From positions 558,001-622,000 of the forward strand of contig NZ_QBKQ01000003.1 in NCBI RefSeq assembly GCF_003054225.1: a stretch of 64,000 nucleotides of DNA. The letters are read 5' to 3'. Position numbers and translations under genes: made by a program. The notes beneath the pieces were generated by a model. The model was given only the letters and a program-made list of their open reading frames with translations. It was not told the origin of the DNA and searched no databases. Source of the stretch: Christiangramia gaetbulicola. Lineage in GTDB: Bacteria > Bacteroidota > Bacteroidia > Flavobacteriales > Flavobacteriaceae. Shown here piece after piece: positions 37,486-46,184 of the stretch (positions are counted from its first letter, which is position 1; each line of letters starts with the position of its first letter).

Positions 37486-37848
37486 CTAAAAAATGTAGGG
37501 AAAGTAAATAAAGCAGGCGATGATCACCGCGATTAGTGCCGCGATAAAAACAGCGCCGGCGGCGACATCCTTAATATGTCCTATCTTATTATGAAAGTCT
37601 GGATGTACAAAATCTGCCATTGCTTCCAGCGCAGTATTCAAACCTTCAGCAGCCATGACCAGGCCAATTGCCAGGAACTGAAAGATCCATTCGTACCTGT
37701 TGATCCCAAAAAAAAGACCGGCTATACATACAAGGATCGAAATTACGAATTGAACCTGAATGCTTGGCTCATGCTTAAGCAAAAGCCAGGCACCTTTTAT
37801 GGCATATCCTCCTCCTCTTATTCTTTTACCGAGGAAACTGTCTTTCAT
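37486..37848 (-). CDS. dgkA: Diacylglycerol kinase (DgkA family)
   Basis: 120 residues with an N-terminal amphipathic part (KRIRGGGYAIKGAW) and three transmembrane helices. The family signature AEGLNTALEAMADF is complete, and GHIKDVAAGAVFIAAL follows. It phosphorylates diacylglycerol or undecaprenol in the inner membrane. Its ATG overlaps the tpx stop by one base (TAATG), so the genes are translationally coupled. ftsK follows 147 bp downstream. Confidence 0.94.
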   Translation of the reverse strand: MKDSFLGKRIRGGGYAIKGAWLLLKHEPSIQVQFVISILVCIAGLFFGINRYEWIFQFLAIGLVMAAEGLNTALEAMADFVHPDFHNKIGHIKDVAAGAVFIAALIAVIIACFIYFPYIF

Positions 37849-38348
37849 TATAATAAGGTTTTCAGGGCGGCAAGATAATCTGGTTCGTCTTCGATCTTTG
37901 GAACCTGTTGTGAATGGATCACATGGCCGTTTTCATCTAATACCAGAACTGCTCTGGACAGCAGCCCTTCAAAAGCGCCATCCATCATTTCAACTCCATA
38001 GTCCTTACCGAAATTTCTATCTCTGAAATCTGAAAGGTTTACCACCTTGTCTAATCCTTCGTCGCTCACAAATCTTTGCTGAGCGAAAGGAAGATCACGA
38101 GAGATACACAAAACTACAGTATTTTTCAATTCTGCGGCTTTCTTGTTGAAGTTTCGAACAGAAGTTGCGCAAACACCGGTATCTACACTCGGAAAAATAT
38201 TCATGATCACTCGCTTGCCTTTGAAATCTTCAAGGGTGCCTATGCTAAGATCTGCTTTAATAAGTTCAAAATGAGGTGCTTTTTCATCTAATGCAGGAAG
38301 GTTGCCATAGGTCGTCACTAATTCATCTCCAAGTTTAATCTTTGCCAT
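37848..38348 (-). CDS. tpx: Thiol peroxidase Tpx, lacking the usual resolving Cys
   Basis: 166 residues, the usual Tpx length. The peroxidatic Cys is C60 in FPSVDTGVCATSVRNF. The next conserved block reads LCISRDLPFAQQRFVSDEGLDK, where the usual resolving Cys in RFCxxEG is Val in this protein. The only other Cys nearby is C81 (VVLCIS). Tpx reduces hydroperoxides in the cytoplasm or periplasm with thioredoxin; this copy may act as a 1-Cys enzyme. Leads a tpx-dgkA pair. Confidence 0.93.
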   Translation of the reverse strand: MAKIKLGDELVTTYGNLPALDEKAPHFELIKADLSIGTLEDFKGKRVIMNIFPSVDTGVCATSVRNFNKKAAELKNTVVLCISRDLPFAQQRFVSDEGLDKVVNLSDFRDRNFGKDYGVEMMDGAFEGLLSRAVLVLDENGHVIHSQQVPKIEDEPDYLAALKTLL

Positions 38349-38418
38349 GCTATTTTTTTATTTGGTCTATAAATTTATAAGATTGTCTTTCGGGAATTAC
38401 TAAAATTATCATAAAACA

Positions 38419-38452
38419 ACAAGGGCTGTTTCCCAATGAAAACAGCCCTTGT
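38419..38452 (-). terminator. Intrinsic terminator after the peroxiredoxin-thioredoxin unit
   Basis: Perfect stem of about 13 bp (ACAAGGGCTGTTT / AAACAGCCCTTGT) with a T-rich tail on the minus strand, about 20 bp past the last gene. Confidence 0.85.
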
Positions 38453-38472
38453 GAATTGATTTGTAAGAAAAT

Positions 38473-38721
38473 CTATTTGTCTATAGAACCTAAGACTTTC
38501 TTTACAAAGTTATTTGCAGCGTCCCTTTCTGGAACACCATCTTCTATCATTTTGTGAACTTCTACAGCTCCGCAAAGATTGGTAAGCAATTCACCAATTA
38601 CGTCCATTTCTTCTTCAGAAACTGAACGGTGCTCGGTGAAATTTTCAAGAACTTCAATTGTGTTCTCAAGCTTTTCAACCTCATTGTTCTTCTGCAGATG
38701 TCTAATTACTGGTAACTTCAT
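38473..38721 (-). CDS. Small DUF6952-type protein linked to thioredoxin and peroxiredoxin
   Basis: 82 residues from the ATG at 38719-38721, which overlaps the thioredoxin gene by 20 bp. It is acidic and helical, starting MKLPVIRHLQKN, with VSEEEMDVIGELLTNLCGAVEVHKMIEDG and ending NNFVKKVLGSIDK. I recall this as a small conserved gene always behind a thioredoxin and a 2-Cys peroxiredoxin in Flavobacteriaceae. Its role is unknown; a partner in the peroxide-reducing system is a reasonable guess. Confidence 0.75.
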   Translation of the reverse strand: MKLPVIRHLQKNNEVEKLENTIEVLENFTEHRSVSEEEMDVIGELLTNLCGAVEVHKMIEDGVPERDAANNFVKKVLGSIDK

Positions 38722-39016
38722 CAACTAAGTTTTTTAACTGGTCAAACTTATTTGTCTGAACCTGATTCTTAAAACTTCCATTTTTGAATGTGGCGAAGGT
38801 TGGAAGGTTATCCACTTTCGCAAGTTTTCTTGATTCCGGAAACTTTTCGGCATCAACAAATACGAATTGTGCATCTTCATTTTCTGAAGCCAGTTTCTTG
38901 AATTTCGGCTTCATTAATCGACAGTTACCACACCATCCGGCCATATACTGAACCACAACGGTATCATTGCTGCTAATTACTTCGCTTAAGTTATCCTGAT
39001 CTAATTCCTTAATCAT
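38702..39016 (-). CDS. Thioredoxin family protein
   Basis: 104 residues, a single thioredoxin fold. The active site is C29-G-N-C32 in VVQYMAGWCGNCRLMKPKF, not the common CGPC. The cis-Pro segment is KVDNLPTFATFKNG. No signal peptide, so cytosolic. It lies 41 bp downstream of the peroxiredoxin gene and probably reduces that enzyme. Confidence 0.9.
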   Translation of the reverse strand: MIKELDQDNLSEVISSNDTVVVQYMAGWCGNCRLMKPKFKKLASENEDAQFVFVDAEKFPESRKLAKVDNLPTFATFKNGSFKNQVQTNKFDQLKNLVDEVTSN

Positions 39017-39057
39017 AGCAATTTTTTTAGATTCTTAATTTAAGCTCTTTTCTTTTC

Positions 39058-39696
39058 TTAGTTTAAACTAAGGTAAGATGCAACACCTTCTCTATCGGCA
39101 TTCATAGCTTCTTTACCTTCTTCCCAGTTTGCAGGACAAACTTCTCCTTTTTCCTGTACGTGGGTATAAGCATCGATCAATCTAAGGAATTCGTTCACGT
39201 TTCTACCAAGTGGCATATGGTTTATTCCTTCATGGAATACAGTTCCTTCTTCATCTATAAGGTAAGTAGCTCTGTAAGTTACATTATCACCTTCCAGAGT
39301 TACCGCTCCTGTTTCTTCATCGTAGGTTTCGCTCATGATATCAAGGATATCTAGTCTAGAACTCAGATTGCGGTTAGAGTCTGCAAGGATTGGGTATGTT
39401 ACACCTTCAATACCACCGTTATCTTTTGGGGTATTTAACCATGCAAAATGTACTTCAGGAGTATCGCAAGATGCTCCGATCACCATAACATTTCTCTTTT
39501 CAAATTCTTCCATAGCATTTTGAAAAGCATGTAGTTCTGTAGGGCAAACAAAGGTGAAATCTTTCGGGTACCAGAAAAGCAATACTTTCTTATTGTTTTT
39601 CTGAGCTTCTTCCAAAACGTTTAATTTGAAAGTATCTCCCATTTCGTTCATAGCGTCTACGCTAAGATTTGGAAATTTTTTTCCTACTAAAGCCAT
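39058..39696 (-). CDS. Typical 2-Cys peroxiredoxin (AhpC/Prx1 type)
   Basis: 212 residues. The peroxidatic Cys is C51 in DFTFVCPTELHAF, and the resolving Cys is about C187 in GEVCPANWEEG. An additional conserved Cys lies in VIGASCDTPEVHFAWLN. It reduces hydrogen peroxide and alkyl hydroperoxides. It heads the peroxiredoxin-thioredoxin-DUF6952 unit. A TAnnTTTG-like element is at 39742-39749 on the minus strand. Confidence 0.95.
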   Translation of the reverse strand: MALVGKKFPNLSVDAMNEMGDTFKLNVLEEAQKNNKKVLLFWYPKDFTFVCPTELHAFQNAMEEFEKRNVMVIGASCDTPEVHFAWLNTPKDNGGIEGVTYPILADSNRNLSSRLDILDIMSETYDEETGAVTLEGDNVTYRATYLIDEEGTVFHEGINHMPLGRNVNEFLRLIDAYTHVQEKGEVCPANWEEGKEAMNADREGVASYLSLN

Positions 39697-39741
39697 ATAA
39701 TTTTATTGTTTTTAATTAAACTTTCTTCTTTTTCTACGGCA

Positions 39742-39749
39742 CAAATTTA
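39742..39749 (-). promoter_or_regulatory. Putative -7 element of the peroxiredoxin promoter
   Basis: On the minus strand TAAATTTG matches TAnnTTTG, 46 bp upstream of the start codon. A convincing -33 partner is not seen. Confidence 0.4.
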
Positions 39750-39899
39750 GGAACTAAGACTGCTTTATAAAGCTTGAAAAATTTTAAAATTTTATTGTTT
39801 AATAGGGTTTGTCTATGATTATATATAATCGCAATAGCGTGCCTCTATAATTGTCAAATTATCAGGAATTTAACCTTAGAACAGCAGAAATAGCAAGGA

Positions 39900-41372
39900 T
39901 TATTTTTCGGTAAGCATTTTAATTTTTATTCCTACCGCCGCGAATAATAATGTCATAAACGGGCTCAGGTAATTAAAAAAGGCATAGCCGGCATAAGAAA
40001 GAACCGGTACTCCCAGAACTCCACTATGATAAGCACCACAGGTATTCCACGGAACCAGTACTGAAGTTACTGTTCCAGAATCTTCTAAACTACGGCTTAA
40101 GTTCTCCGGGGCAAGTCCTTTGTTTTTATAAGCTTTGGCAAACATTTTGCCGGGAACCACGATGGCCAGGTATTGATCTGAAGCGGTTACGTTCAAAGCC
40201 AGGCAGCTAAATACCGTACTGGCAAATAGACCGAATGTCGTATGGAACATATTAAGTAAAGCCTTACTGATCCTAGCCAGGGCGCCAATAGCTTCCATAA
40301 TTCCTCCAAAGACCATCGCACAGATAATAAGCCATATTGTTCCTAGCATTCCTGCCATTCCGCTTGATGCGAAAAGATCGTTCAGTGCTTCAGAATCTGT
40401 TTCTACCGCTGTATCGACGGTGATAGCATTCATAATTCCTTTATACCCGCTAATGAAATTGAGGTTCTCCATTCCGCTTACGGCTAGAACGATATCTGGT
40501 TGGGCTATAAGTGCAGCTACAGCACCTAATAAAGTCCCGATTAGTAGCGCGATCAAAGGTGATGTTTTCTTTACGATCAATACGATCACAATAACAGGAA
40601 CCAGGAATAACCATGGGCTGATGTTGAAAGAAGCCTCGATAGAATTCAATATAGAAGTAGTATCCGTAGAGCCACTGGTATCCAGGTTCAATCCTATGAT
40701 GATAAAAGCTATTATGGTAATTGTAATGGTAGGTACAGTGGTTAGGGCCATATACCTTATATGGGTAAAAAGATCTGTTCCTGCCATCGCTGGAGCCAGG
40801 TTGGTAGTATCACTTAATGGCGACATTTTATCTCCGAAATAAGCTCCGGAAAGGATAGCTCCTGCCGTCATACCAAGAGAAATTCCCAGGGCATCGGCAA
40901 TCCCGATCAGGGCGATACCAACCGTAGCGGAGGTCGTCCAGCTACTTCCGGTTGCCAGGGAGATCACAGAACATATAATTACACATGCTGCGAGAAAGAT
41001 CGTAGGATTCAAAATTTGGAGTCCGTAATAGATCATGGTCGGGATAATACCGCTTATAAGCCAGGTTCCGGCAAGCGCTCCAACCATTAATAATATAAGA
41101 ATGGCGCCAGCGGTACTCTGAATGTTCTTGGCGACCTCGTCTATCATATAGTCGAATTCCACTTTATTGAAATAACCAACGATAGCGGCAACACCACCTC
41201 CAAGAAGCAGGATGAATTGATTAGAACCACTTAGGGCATCATCTCCAAAAACAAAAACGTTAAAGGCGAGCATGGCAATAAGTGCGAATACTGGAATTAA
41301 TGCTTCCCAGATATTCAACTCTTTATTCTCAATTACTGCTTCATTTTCTGGCTTCTCGGTAGAGTTTTCCAT
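39900..41372 (-). CDS. nhaC: Na+/H+ antiporter, NhaC family
   Basis: 490 residues with about twelve hydrophobic helices. Signatures include SLATGSSWTTSATVGIALIGIA, GAYFGDKMSPLSDTTNLAPAMAG and VTASDQYLAIVVPGKMFAKAY, which are the conserved regions of NhaC. It exchanges sodium for protons across the inner membrane, suited to a marine lifestyle. Monocistronic. The lyase-gene terminator is just upstream of its start. Confidence 0.92.
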   Translation of the reverse strand: MENSTEKPENEAVIENKELNIWEALIPVFALIAMLAFNVFVFGDDALSGSNQFILLLGGGVAAIVGYFNKVEFDYMIDEVAKNIQSTAGAILILLMVGALAGTWLISGIIPTMIYYGLQILNPTIFLAACVIICSVISLATGSSWTTSATVGIALIGIADALGISLGMTAGAILSGAYFGDKMSPLSDTTNLAPAMAGTDLFTHIRYMALTTVPTITITIIAFIIIGLNLDTSGSTDTTSILNSIEASFNISPWLFLVPVIVIVLIVKKTSPLIALLIGTLLGAVAALIAQPDIVLAVSGMENLNFISGYKGIMNAITVDTAVETDSEALNDLFASSGMAGMLGTIWLIICAMVFGGIMEAIGALARISKALLNMFHTTFGLFASTVFSCLALNVTASDQYLAIVVPGKMFAKAYKNKGLAPENLSRSLEDSGTVTSVLVPWNTCGAYHSGVLGVPVLSYAGYAFFNYLSPFMTLLFAAVGIKIKMLTEK

Positions 41373-41404
41373 TCAGGTTAAGGGCTTTATTTGCGGTAAA
41401 AATA

Positions 41405-41450
41405 AAGCCTCACGGTATACCTGAATATCATCAGATTTACCGTGAGGCTT
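41405..41450 (-). terminator. Intrinsic terminator after the lyase gene
   Basis: A perfect 13-bp stem (AAGCCTCACGGTA / TACCGTGAGGCTT) with a 20-base loop and a T-rich minus-strand tail, 83 bp past the lyase stop and 33 bp before the nhaC start. Confidence 0.8.
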
Positions 41451-41532
41451 AGAATTTTAAAACCGGTCGTTAATATAGATCATTTTTTTTCTGATCGTAA
41501 TTTTACGACTTTCGGCTTAATCCTGCAAAATT

Positions 41533-42747
41533 TTAGGCCATTTCAGTATCCATCACCCCAACTTTGGTCATACATTCTTTCATCATTTCATAAGTTCTTG
41601 CAATATCGTTATCAAGACCAATAGAAAAACGGATCAACCCATCACTTAATCCCATTTCCTTTTGCTCTTCAATTGGGATTTCTGAAGAAGTTGAAGTTCC
41701 CGGCGCACTGAATAAAGTTTTGTAGAATCCTAAACTAACCGCGAGGTAGCCCAGGTTGCGCTCCTGCATTAGCTCCATAAGCTCATTCGCTTTATCCAGC
41801 GAACCAACATCTATGGTCAGCATTCCACCAAAGCCATAACTTTCATTCATCATTTTACGGAAAGTCTCATGTCCCGGGTGAGATTTAAGACCAGGATAAA
41901 CGGTTTTAAATCCGTCTTCCTGGAATTTATGAGCCAGGTACATGGCGTTATGACTGTGTTGTTTCATTCGAATATGCAGGGTTCTGAGATTCTTAAGAAT
42001 GGAAGCCGCTCTCAGGCTATCCATAGTTGGTCCCAGCAACATCGCAGCACCGTCATTCACGTTACGCAGGTCGTTGATGAATTCCTTAGTTCCGCAAACA
42101 ACTCCACCCACAGTATCACTACTACCATTAATAAACTTGGTAAGACTATGAATAACCACATCTGCTCCTAATTTAGCCGGGCTAATTGAAAGCGGAGAGA
42201 AGGTATTATCTACTACCAGTTTAAGTTTGTGCACTTTGGTGATATTCGATAAAGCCTCCAGATCTGCAACCTCCAGTAACGGATTGCTTACAGATTCACA
42301 GTAGATAAGCTTTGTGTTTTTTTGTATTGCTTCATTAACCAGAAGCGGATTGGTGATGTCCACAAAAGTTGTTTCTATCCCGAACTTCGGAGCGAAATTC
42401 TTAAGAAAAGCATAGGTGCCCCCATAAATGGTTCTGCTGCAAACAATATGATCCCCGGCATTGCATAACTGCATTAATACAGAAGTGATCGCGCCCATTC
42501 CAGAAGCGGCAACATTTGCTGCTTCGGTTCCTTCCATTGCGGCAAGAGCTTCACCAAGATAAAGATTTGAAGGAGAGGAATGTCTTGAGTATAAGTAACA
42601 ACCTTCAGCATTTCCTTCAAATGTATCGAACATCGTTTTGGCTGAAAGGAAGGTATAAGTTGATGAATCGGAAATTGAAGGATTTACTCCTCCAAATTCT
42701 CCAAAGTATTGTAGATCCTGAATACGGTCTGCCGGTTTATATTTCAT
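41533..42747 (-). CDS. Cys/Met-metabolism PLP enzyme, methionine gamma-lyase type
   Basis: 404 residues, fold-type I PLP enzyme. YLYSRHSSPSNLYLGEALAAMEGTEAANVAASGMGAI shows the Tyr/Arg phosphate-binding region of the adjacent subunit and the Gly-Met of the MGL family. The PLP Lys is in VIHSLTKFINGSSDTVGG. It could be a methionine gamma-lyase, cystathionine lyase or O-acylhomoserine sulfhydrylase; the length and SGMGAI favour a gamma-lyase. Divergent from an Lrp-type regulator, an arrangement that often means amino-acid-responsive control. Confidence 0.82.
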   Translation of the reverse strand: MKYKPADRIQDLQYFGEFGGVNPSISDSSTYTFLSAKTMFDTFEGNAEGCYLYSRHSSPSNLYLGEALAAMEGTEAANVAASGMGAITSVLMQLCNAGDHIVCSRTIYGGTYAFLKNFAPKFGIETTFVDITNPLLVNEAIQKNTKLIYCESVSNPLLEVADLEALSNITKVHKLKLVVDNTFSPLSISPAKLGADVVIHSLTKFINGSSDTVGGVVCGTKEFINDLRNVNDGAAMLLGPTMDSLRAASILKNLRTLHIRMKQHSHNAMYLAHKFQEDGFKTVYPGLKSHPGHETFRKMMNESYGFGGMLTIDVGSLDKANELMELMQERNLGYLAVSLGFYKTLFSAPGTSTSSEIPIEEQKEMGLSDGLIRFSIGLDNDIARTYEMMKECMTKVGVMDTEMA

Positions 42748-42904
42748 GATGAGTCATTTTATACTATCAAAATTGGTTAGAATATGTACTAAAAACAATG
42801 ATTCTTATCATATTCAGAAAATAAATCTATGGTTAGTCTTAATTTCAGTTTTAAAATCTATATTTAATTGAAAACTGAGTGACTTTCTGAAAATTTGTAA
42901 GAAT

Positions 42905-43363
42905 ATGAAAATTGATGAAATAGATAAAAGGATCCTGAGGCATCTCCAGCAGGATAGTAAAAAGACCAATAAAGAGATAGCAAATGATCTGGGACTTTCG
43001 GTAACCGCAGTATATGAAAGGATAAGGAAACTGGAAAGGGAAGGGATTATTTCGAAATATGTAGCCTTGCTGAATCCCGAAAAGATCGAAAAAGGATTTA
43101 TGGTGCTATGCCAGATCAAACTCATTCAGCATAAAAAAGATTTCTTGACTAAATTTGAAAAGGAGATCACCAGCCTCCCTGAAGTTATCGAATGTCTACA
43201 CGTTAGTGGTGATTACGATTATATACTAAAAGTGCTGGTAAAGGATATGGATGCCTACCGGGAATTCATGGTTACCAAGCTCACCAGCCTTGACCATATT
43301 GGGAGCACCAAAAGTATTTTTACGATCAATAAAGTAAAGCAAAGTACGGTGATTAGTTTGTAG
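42905..43363 (+). CDS. Lrp/AsnC family transcriptional regulator
   Basis: 152 residues. N-terminal HTH: IDEIDKRILRHLQQDSKKTNKEIANDLGLSVTAVYERIRKLEREGII. C-terminal RAM/AsnC ligand domain: VIECLHVSGDYDYILKVLVKDMDAYREFM. Such proteins bind amino acids and wrap DNA as octamers. It lies 157 bp from the divergent lyase gene and 456 bp upstream of the aminotransferase that starts the next cluster, so it may control either. Confidence 0.94.
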   Translation: MKIDEIDKRILRHLQQDSKKTNKEIANDLGLSVTAVYERIRKLEREGIISKYVALLNPEKIEKGFMVLCQIKLIQHKKDFLTKFEKEITSLPEVIECLHVSGDYDYILKVLVKDMDAYREFMVTKLTSLDHIGSTKSIFTINKVKQSTVISL

Positions 43364-43819
43364 GAATTAAGACGATTCAACTATTTCAAAATGTCGGAAT
43401 AAGAAAATTATAAATAAGAACTCTGCGAATCCTCTAGTCAGTAAAAAATCACCAAACTATTTTCATCGCTATTTTTCCGACCAAATTCTTGCCGTGATTT
43501 CTAAATAGCCTTAACCGTAATTTTATTCTTGTTTCTAAAGGAAGGGACCGCCTTCGATTCTTTTTCCATTGATCCTATCCAGGTATCAAAGTACCATAAT
43601 AATTGAAACTCTTCTGCTTTTTTGAACAGACTCTTTCCTCCGTGAAAACTATTAATTCCGGGATTAATGGAAAATTAAACCAGTAAGACGATAAAAAGCT
43701 GTATATTAAGAAAGTAGTAGTAATTACCTTATAAGGACGCATAATTTCATGGTATGCGACGTCCCCTCCCTTCCAAATCCATAAAATAACATTTAAAGCA
43801 TTAATAATTTGTTTTTCGT
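43364..43819. other. Intergenic region with probable decayed gene
   Basis: 456 bases with no intact gene. It holds an open minus-strand frame described separately (43501-43674) and the likely promoter of the aminotransferase cluster. Confidence 0.45.
43501..43674 (-). pseudogene. Possible C-terminal remnant of a lost gene
   Basis: The minus-strand frame between the stops at 43675-43677 and 43501-43503 reads like real protein. It includes NSFHGGKSLFKKAEEFQLLW and YFDTWIGSMEKES and ends in ITVKAI. It has no start codon and no upstream continuation. The family is not recognised; an alpha/beta-hydrolase C-terminus is one guess. Confidence 0.3.
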
Positions 43820-45130
43820 ATGATCGAACAGAAAAGCCAGTCAGAAGAACTACTGGAAAGAAGAAAGAATATAGTAGCCAACGGAGTTGGAGTTTTTAAT
43901 ACAGCCACAGTAAAAGAAGCAAAAGGAGCAATAATCACAGATGTAGATGGCCGGAAACTTATAGATTTCGCCGGTGGCATAGGAGTAGTAAATGCAGGCC
44001 ATTGTCCTGAGCCGGTAGTTGAAGCTATTCGGGAACAGGCAGGGAAATACCTGCACACCAGCTTTAATGTGGTGACTTATGAGCCTTATATTAAACTCTG
44101 TGAAGAGTTGGCAGAAATACTTCCACATGGTGAGAAAACTAAAGCCATGCTTATTAGTACCGGGGCTGAAGCCGTAGAAAATGCGATCAAGATTGCTAGG
44201 CAGGCTACTAAAAGACCGGCGGTATTATGTTATACAGAAGCTTATCATGGCCGTACCCTTATGGCGATGAGTCTTACGAGTAAGGTGAATTATAAGTTTT
44301 CTTCGGGACCCTTCGCTCCTGAAGTTTACCGTATTCCTTTTCCTAATTTCTATAAATACAGTGGGACACAGGACATGGATGATTTTGTCGAAACTGAGCT
44401 AAACCGCCTCCGGGATAGCGCCCATAGCATAGTTGATATTAATAGTGTAGCTGCGATCATTATAGAGCCTATCCAGGGAGAGGGAGGTTTTAATCCTGTA
44501 CCTCAGAAATACCTGGAAGGTCTGCGAGCATTTTGTGATGAATATGGCGTGCTGTTGATAATGGATGAGATCCAGAGTGGCTTTTGCCGAACCGGGCAGT
44601 GGGCAAGCTGGCAACATTATAATGTACAGCCAGATATAAGTACGTACGCCAAGTCCCTTGGTTCTGGTTTACCCATAGCTGCAGTTCTTGGTAAGGCAGA
44701 AATTATGGATGCGGCTGGACCGGGTACTATTGGCGGAACCTATATTGGAAGTCCCGTTTGTTGTGCTGCAGCCCTTGCCACGATTCAGTATATGAAAGAT
44801 CTGAATCTTAACGAAAAAGCGATTCATATTGGAAAAATCGTCACTGATAGAATGAAAAAACTTCAGAAGGAGTTTTCTGATATAGGTGATGTAAGAGGGG
44901 TTGGAGCAATGATAGGAATTGAGTTCGTCAAGGATAACGACCCAGGAAAACCTAACGGAGAACTTTGCGATAAAATAGTAAAAGGTTGCGCCGCCGAAGG
45001 TTTAGTGCTTTTAAGTGCGGGAACCTTTAAAAATGTGATAAGGATACTTTCTCCCCTTGTAATTTCAGACGAGCATCTAAATCAAGGTCTCGATATTCTG
45101 GAAGATCAGATCAGAAAAAATATAGGATAG
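43820..45130 (+). CDS. gabT: Class III omega-aminotransferase, GABA aminotransferase-like
   Basis: 436 residues. FAGGIGVVNAGHCPEPVVEAIREQA, then STGAEAVENAIKIAR binds the PLP phosphate, YHGRTLMAMSLTSK follows, and LIMDEIQSGFCRTGQW holds the Asp contacting the PLP ring. The Schiff-base Lys is in TYAKSLGSGLPIAAVLG. This matches GabT, which turns GABA or a related omega-amino acid into a semialdehyde. A dehydrogenase for such a product is encoded about 7.4 kb downstream at the end of the same gene run. Confidence 0.88.
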   Translation: MIEQKSQSEELLERRKNIVANGVGVFNTATVKEAKGAIITDVDGRKLIDFAGGIGVVNAGHCPEPVVEAIREQAGKYLHTSFNVVTYEPYIKLCEELAEILPHGEKTKAMLISTGAEAVENAIKIARQATKRPAVLCYTEAYHGRTLMAMSLTSKVNYKFSSGPFAPEVYRIPFPNFYKYSGTQDMDDFVETELNRLRDSAHSIVDINSVAAIIIEPIQGEGGFNPVPQKYLEGLRAFCDEYGVLLIMDEIQSGFCRTGQWASWQHYNVQPDISTYAKSLGSGLPIAAVLGKAEIMDAAGPGTIGGTYIGSPVCCAAALATIQYMKDLNLNEKAIHIGKIVTDRMKKLQKEFSDIGDVRGVGAMIGIEFVKDNDPGKPNGELCDKIVKGCAAEGLVLLSAGTFKNVIRILSPLVISDEHLNQGLDILEDQIRKNIG

Positions 45131-45236
45131 GTACACTGGAATGAGTCAATTCTGAAAAAGAATGACGAAAAATTCTGTGTGCAGAAAGCTCATTCAGTTT
45201 AAACCCATTAACCATTTAAAATAATAATTATAAGTA

Positions 45237-46172
45237 ATGAATCCATTCGCAATTGCAGGAATACAAATGAAAGTCTCAGCGGTCGCTCCCAATGTGGAGA
45301 TGATGAAGCTGAAACTTGATATTACCATGAGCCTTTATCCATGGGTAGATATGGTAGTATTTAGTGAGTTATGCGGGTATGGTCCATTAACCCATACCGC
45401 GCAGGAAATACCTGGAGATTTTGAACAGGAAATGTGCAAAATGGCCAGAAAACATAAGATCTGGTTATTGCCGGGTTCTATTTTTGAAAAATCTGAAGGT
45501 AAGATCTACAACACAGCCACGGTAATAAATCCCGATGGAGAAGTAGTTACGAGATATAGAAAAATGTTTCCTTTTTATCCCTATGAAGTAGGGGTAACTC
45601 CCGGATCAGAATTTTGTGTATTTGACGTACCGGGTGTTGCGAAATTTGGTTTATCCATCTGTTACGATATGTGGTTTCCTGAAACCGTGCGTACCCTAAC
45701 AGTTATGGGAGCAGAGGTAATTCTGCATCCAACGATGACGGGGACCATAGACAGAGAAATTGAATTATCTATAGTCAGGGCCATGGCAGCGGTTAATCAA
45801 TGCTACTTTTTTGACGTAAACGGATTGGAATCGGGTGGAAGCGGTAGATCTATAGTATGCGGTCCAGATGGACGTGTGATCTATCAGGCAGAAGGGAATG
45901 AAGAAATTTTTCCGCTGGAATTAAATATAGACAGAGTAAGAAGAAGCAGGGAGCTTGGAATACTTAGACTAGGCCAACCCTTAAAAAGTTTCAGGGATCA
46001 CATTGGCCAGTTCGGCATCTATCAACAAGGTGCGCAATTACCTTATCTCAATTCACTGGGGCCACTTATAAAGCCAACCAAACTCGACACCCTGTCAAAA
46101 TTAAAAATGCAGGAAAATGAATATGAACCACCTGCAAATCCTACAGGTTATAAAGGCTTTAACGAACTATAA
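45237..46172 (+). CDS. Carbon-nitrogen hydrolase (nitrilase superfamily amidase)
   Basis: 311 residues. The catalytic triad is visible: E44 (VVFSELCGYG), K109 (TRYRKMFPFYP) and C142 (GLSICYDMWFPE). The FPFYPYEVGVTPG insert and length resemble the aliphatic amidase/formamidase and N-carbamoyl-amine amidohydrolase groups. It should hydrolyse an amide or carbamoyl C-N bond in the cytoplasm. The substrate is unknown; neighbours imply an amine or amino-acid derivative. Confidence 0.88.
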   Translation: MNPFAIAGIQMKVSAVAPNVEMMKLKLDITMSLYPWVDMVVFSELCGYGPLTHTAQEIPGDFEQEMCKMARKHKIWLLPGSIFEKSEGKIYNTATVINPDGEVVTRYRKMFPFYPYEVGVTPGSEFCVFDVPGVAKFGLSICYDMWFPETVRTLTVMGAEVILHPTMTGTIDREIELSIVRAMAAVNQCYFFDVNGLESGGSGRSIVCGPDGRVIYQAEGNEEIFPLELNIDRVRRSRELGILRLGQPLKSFRDHIGQFGIYQQGAQLPYLNSLGPLIKPTKLDTLSKLKMQENEYEPPANPTGYKGFNEL

Positions 46173-46184
46173 AATAAGAAAACT

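Noticed and set aside
41405-41450. Hairpin before nhaC as a riboswitch or attenuator of nhaC
   Set aside because: The perfect 13-bp stem with T tail better fits a terminator of the lyase gene, and no conserved riboswitch core was recognised.
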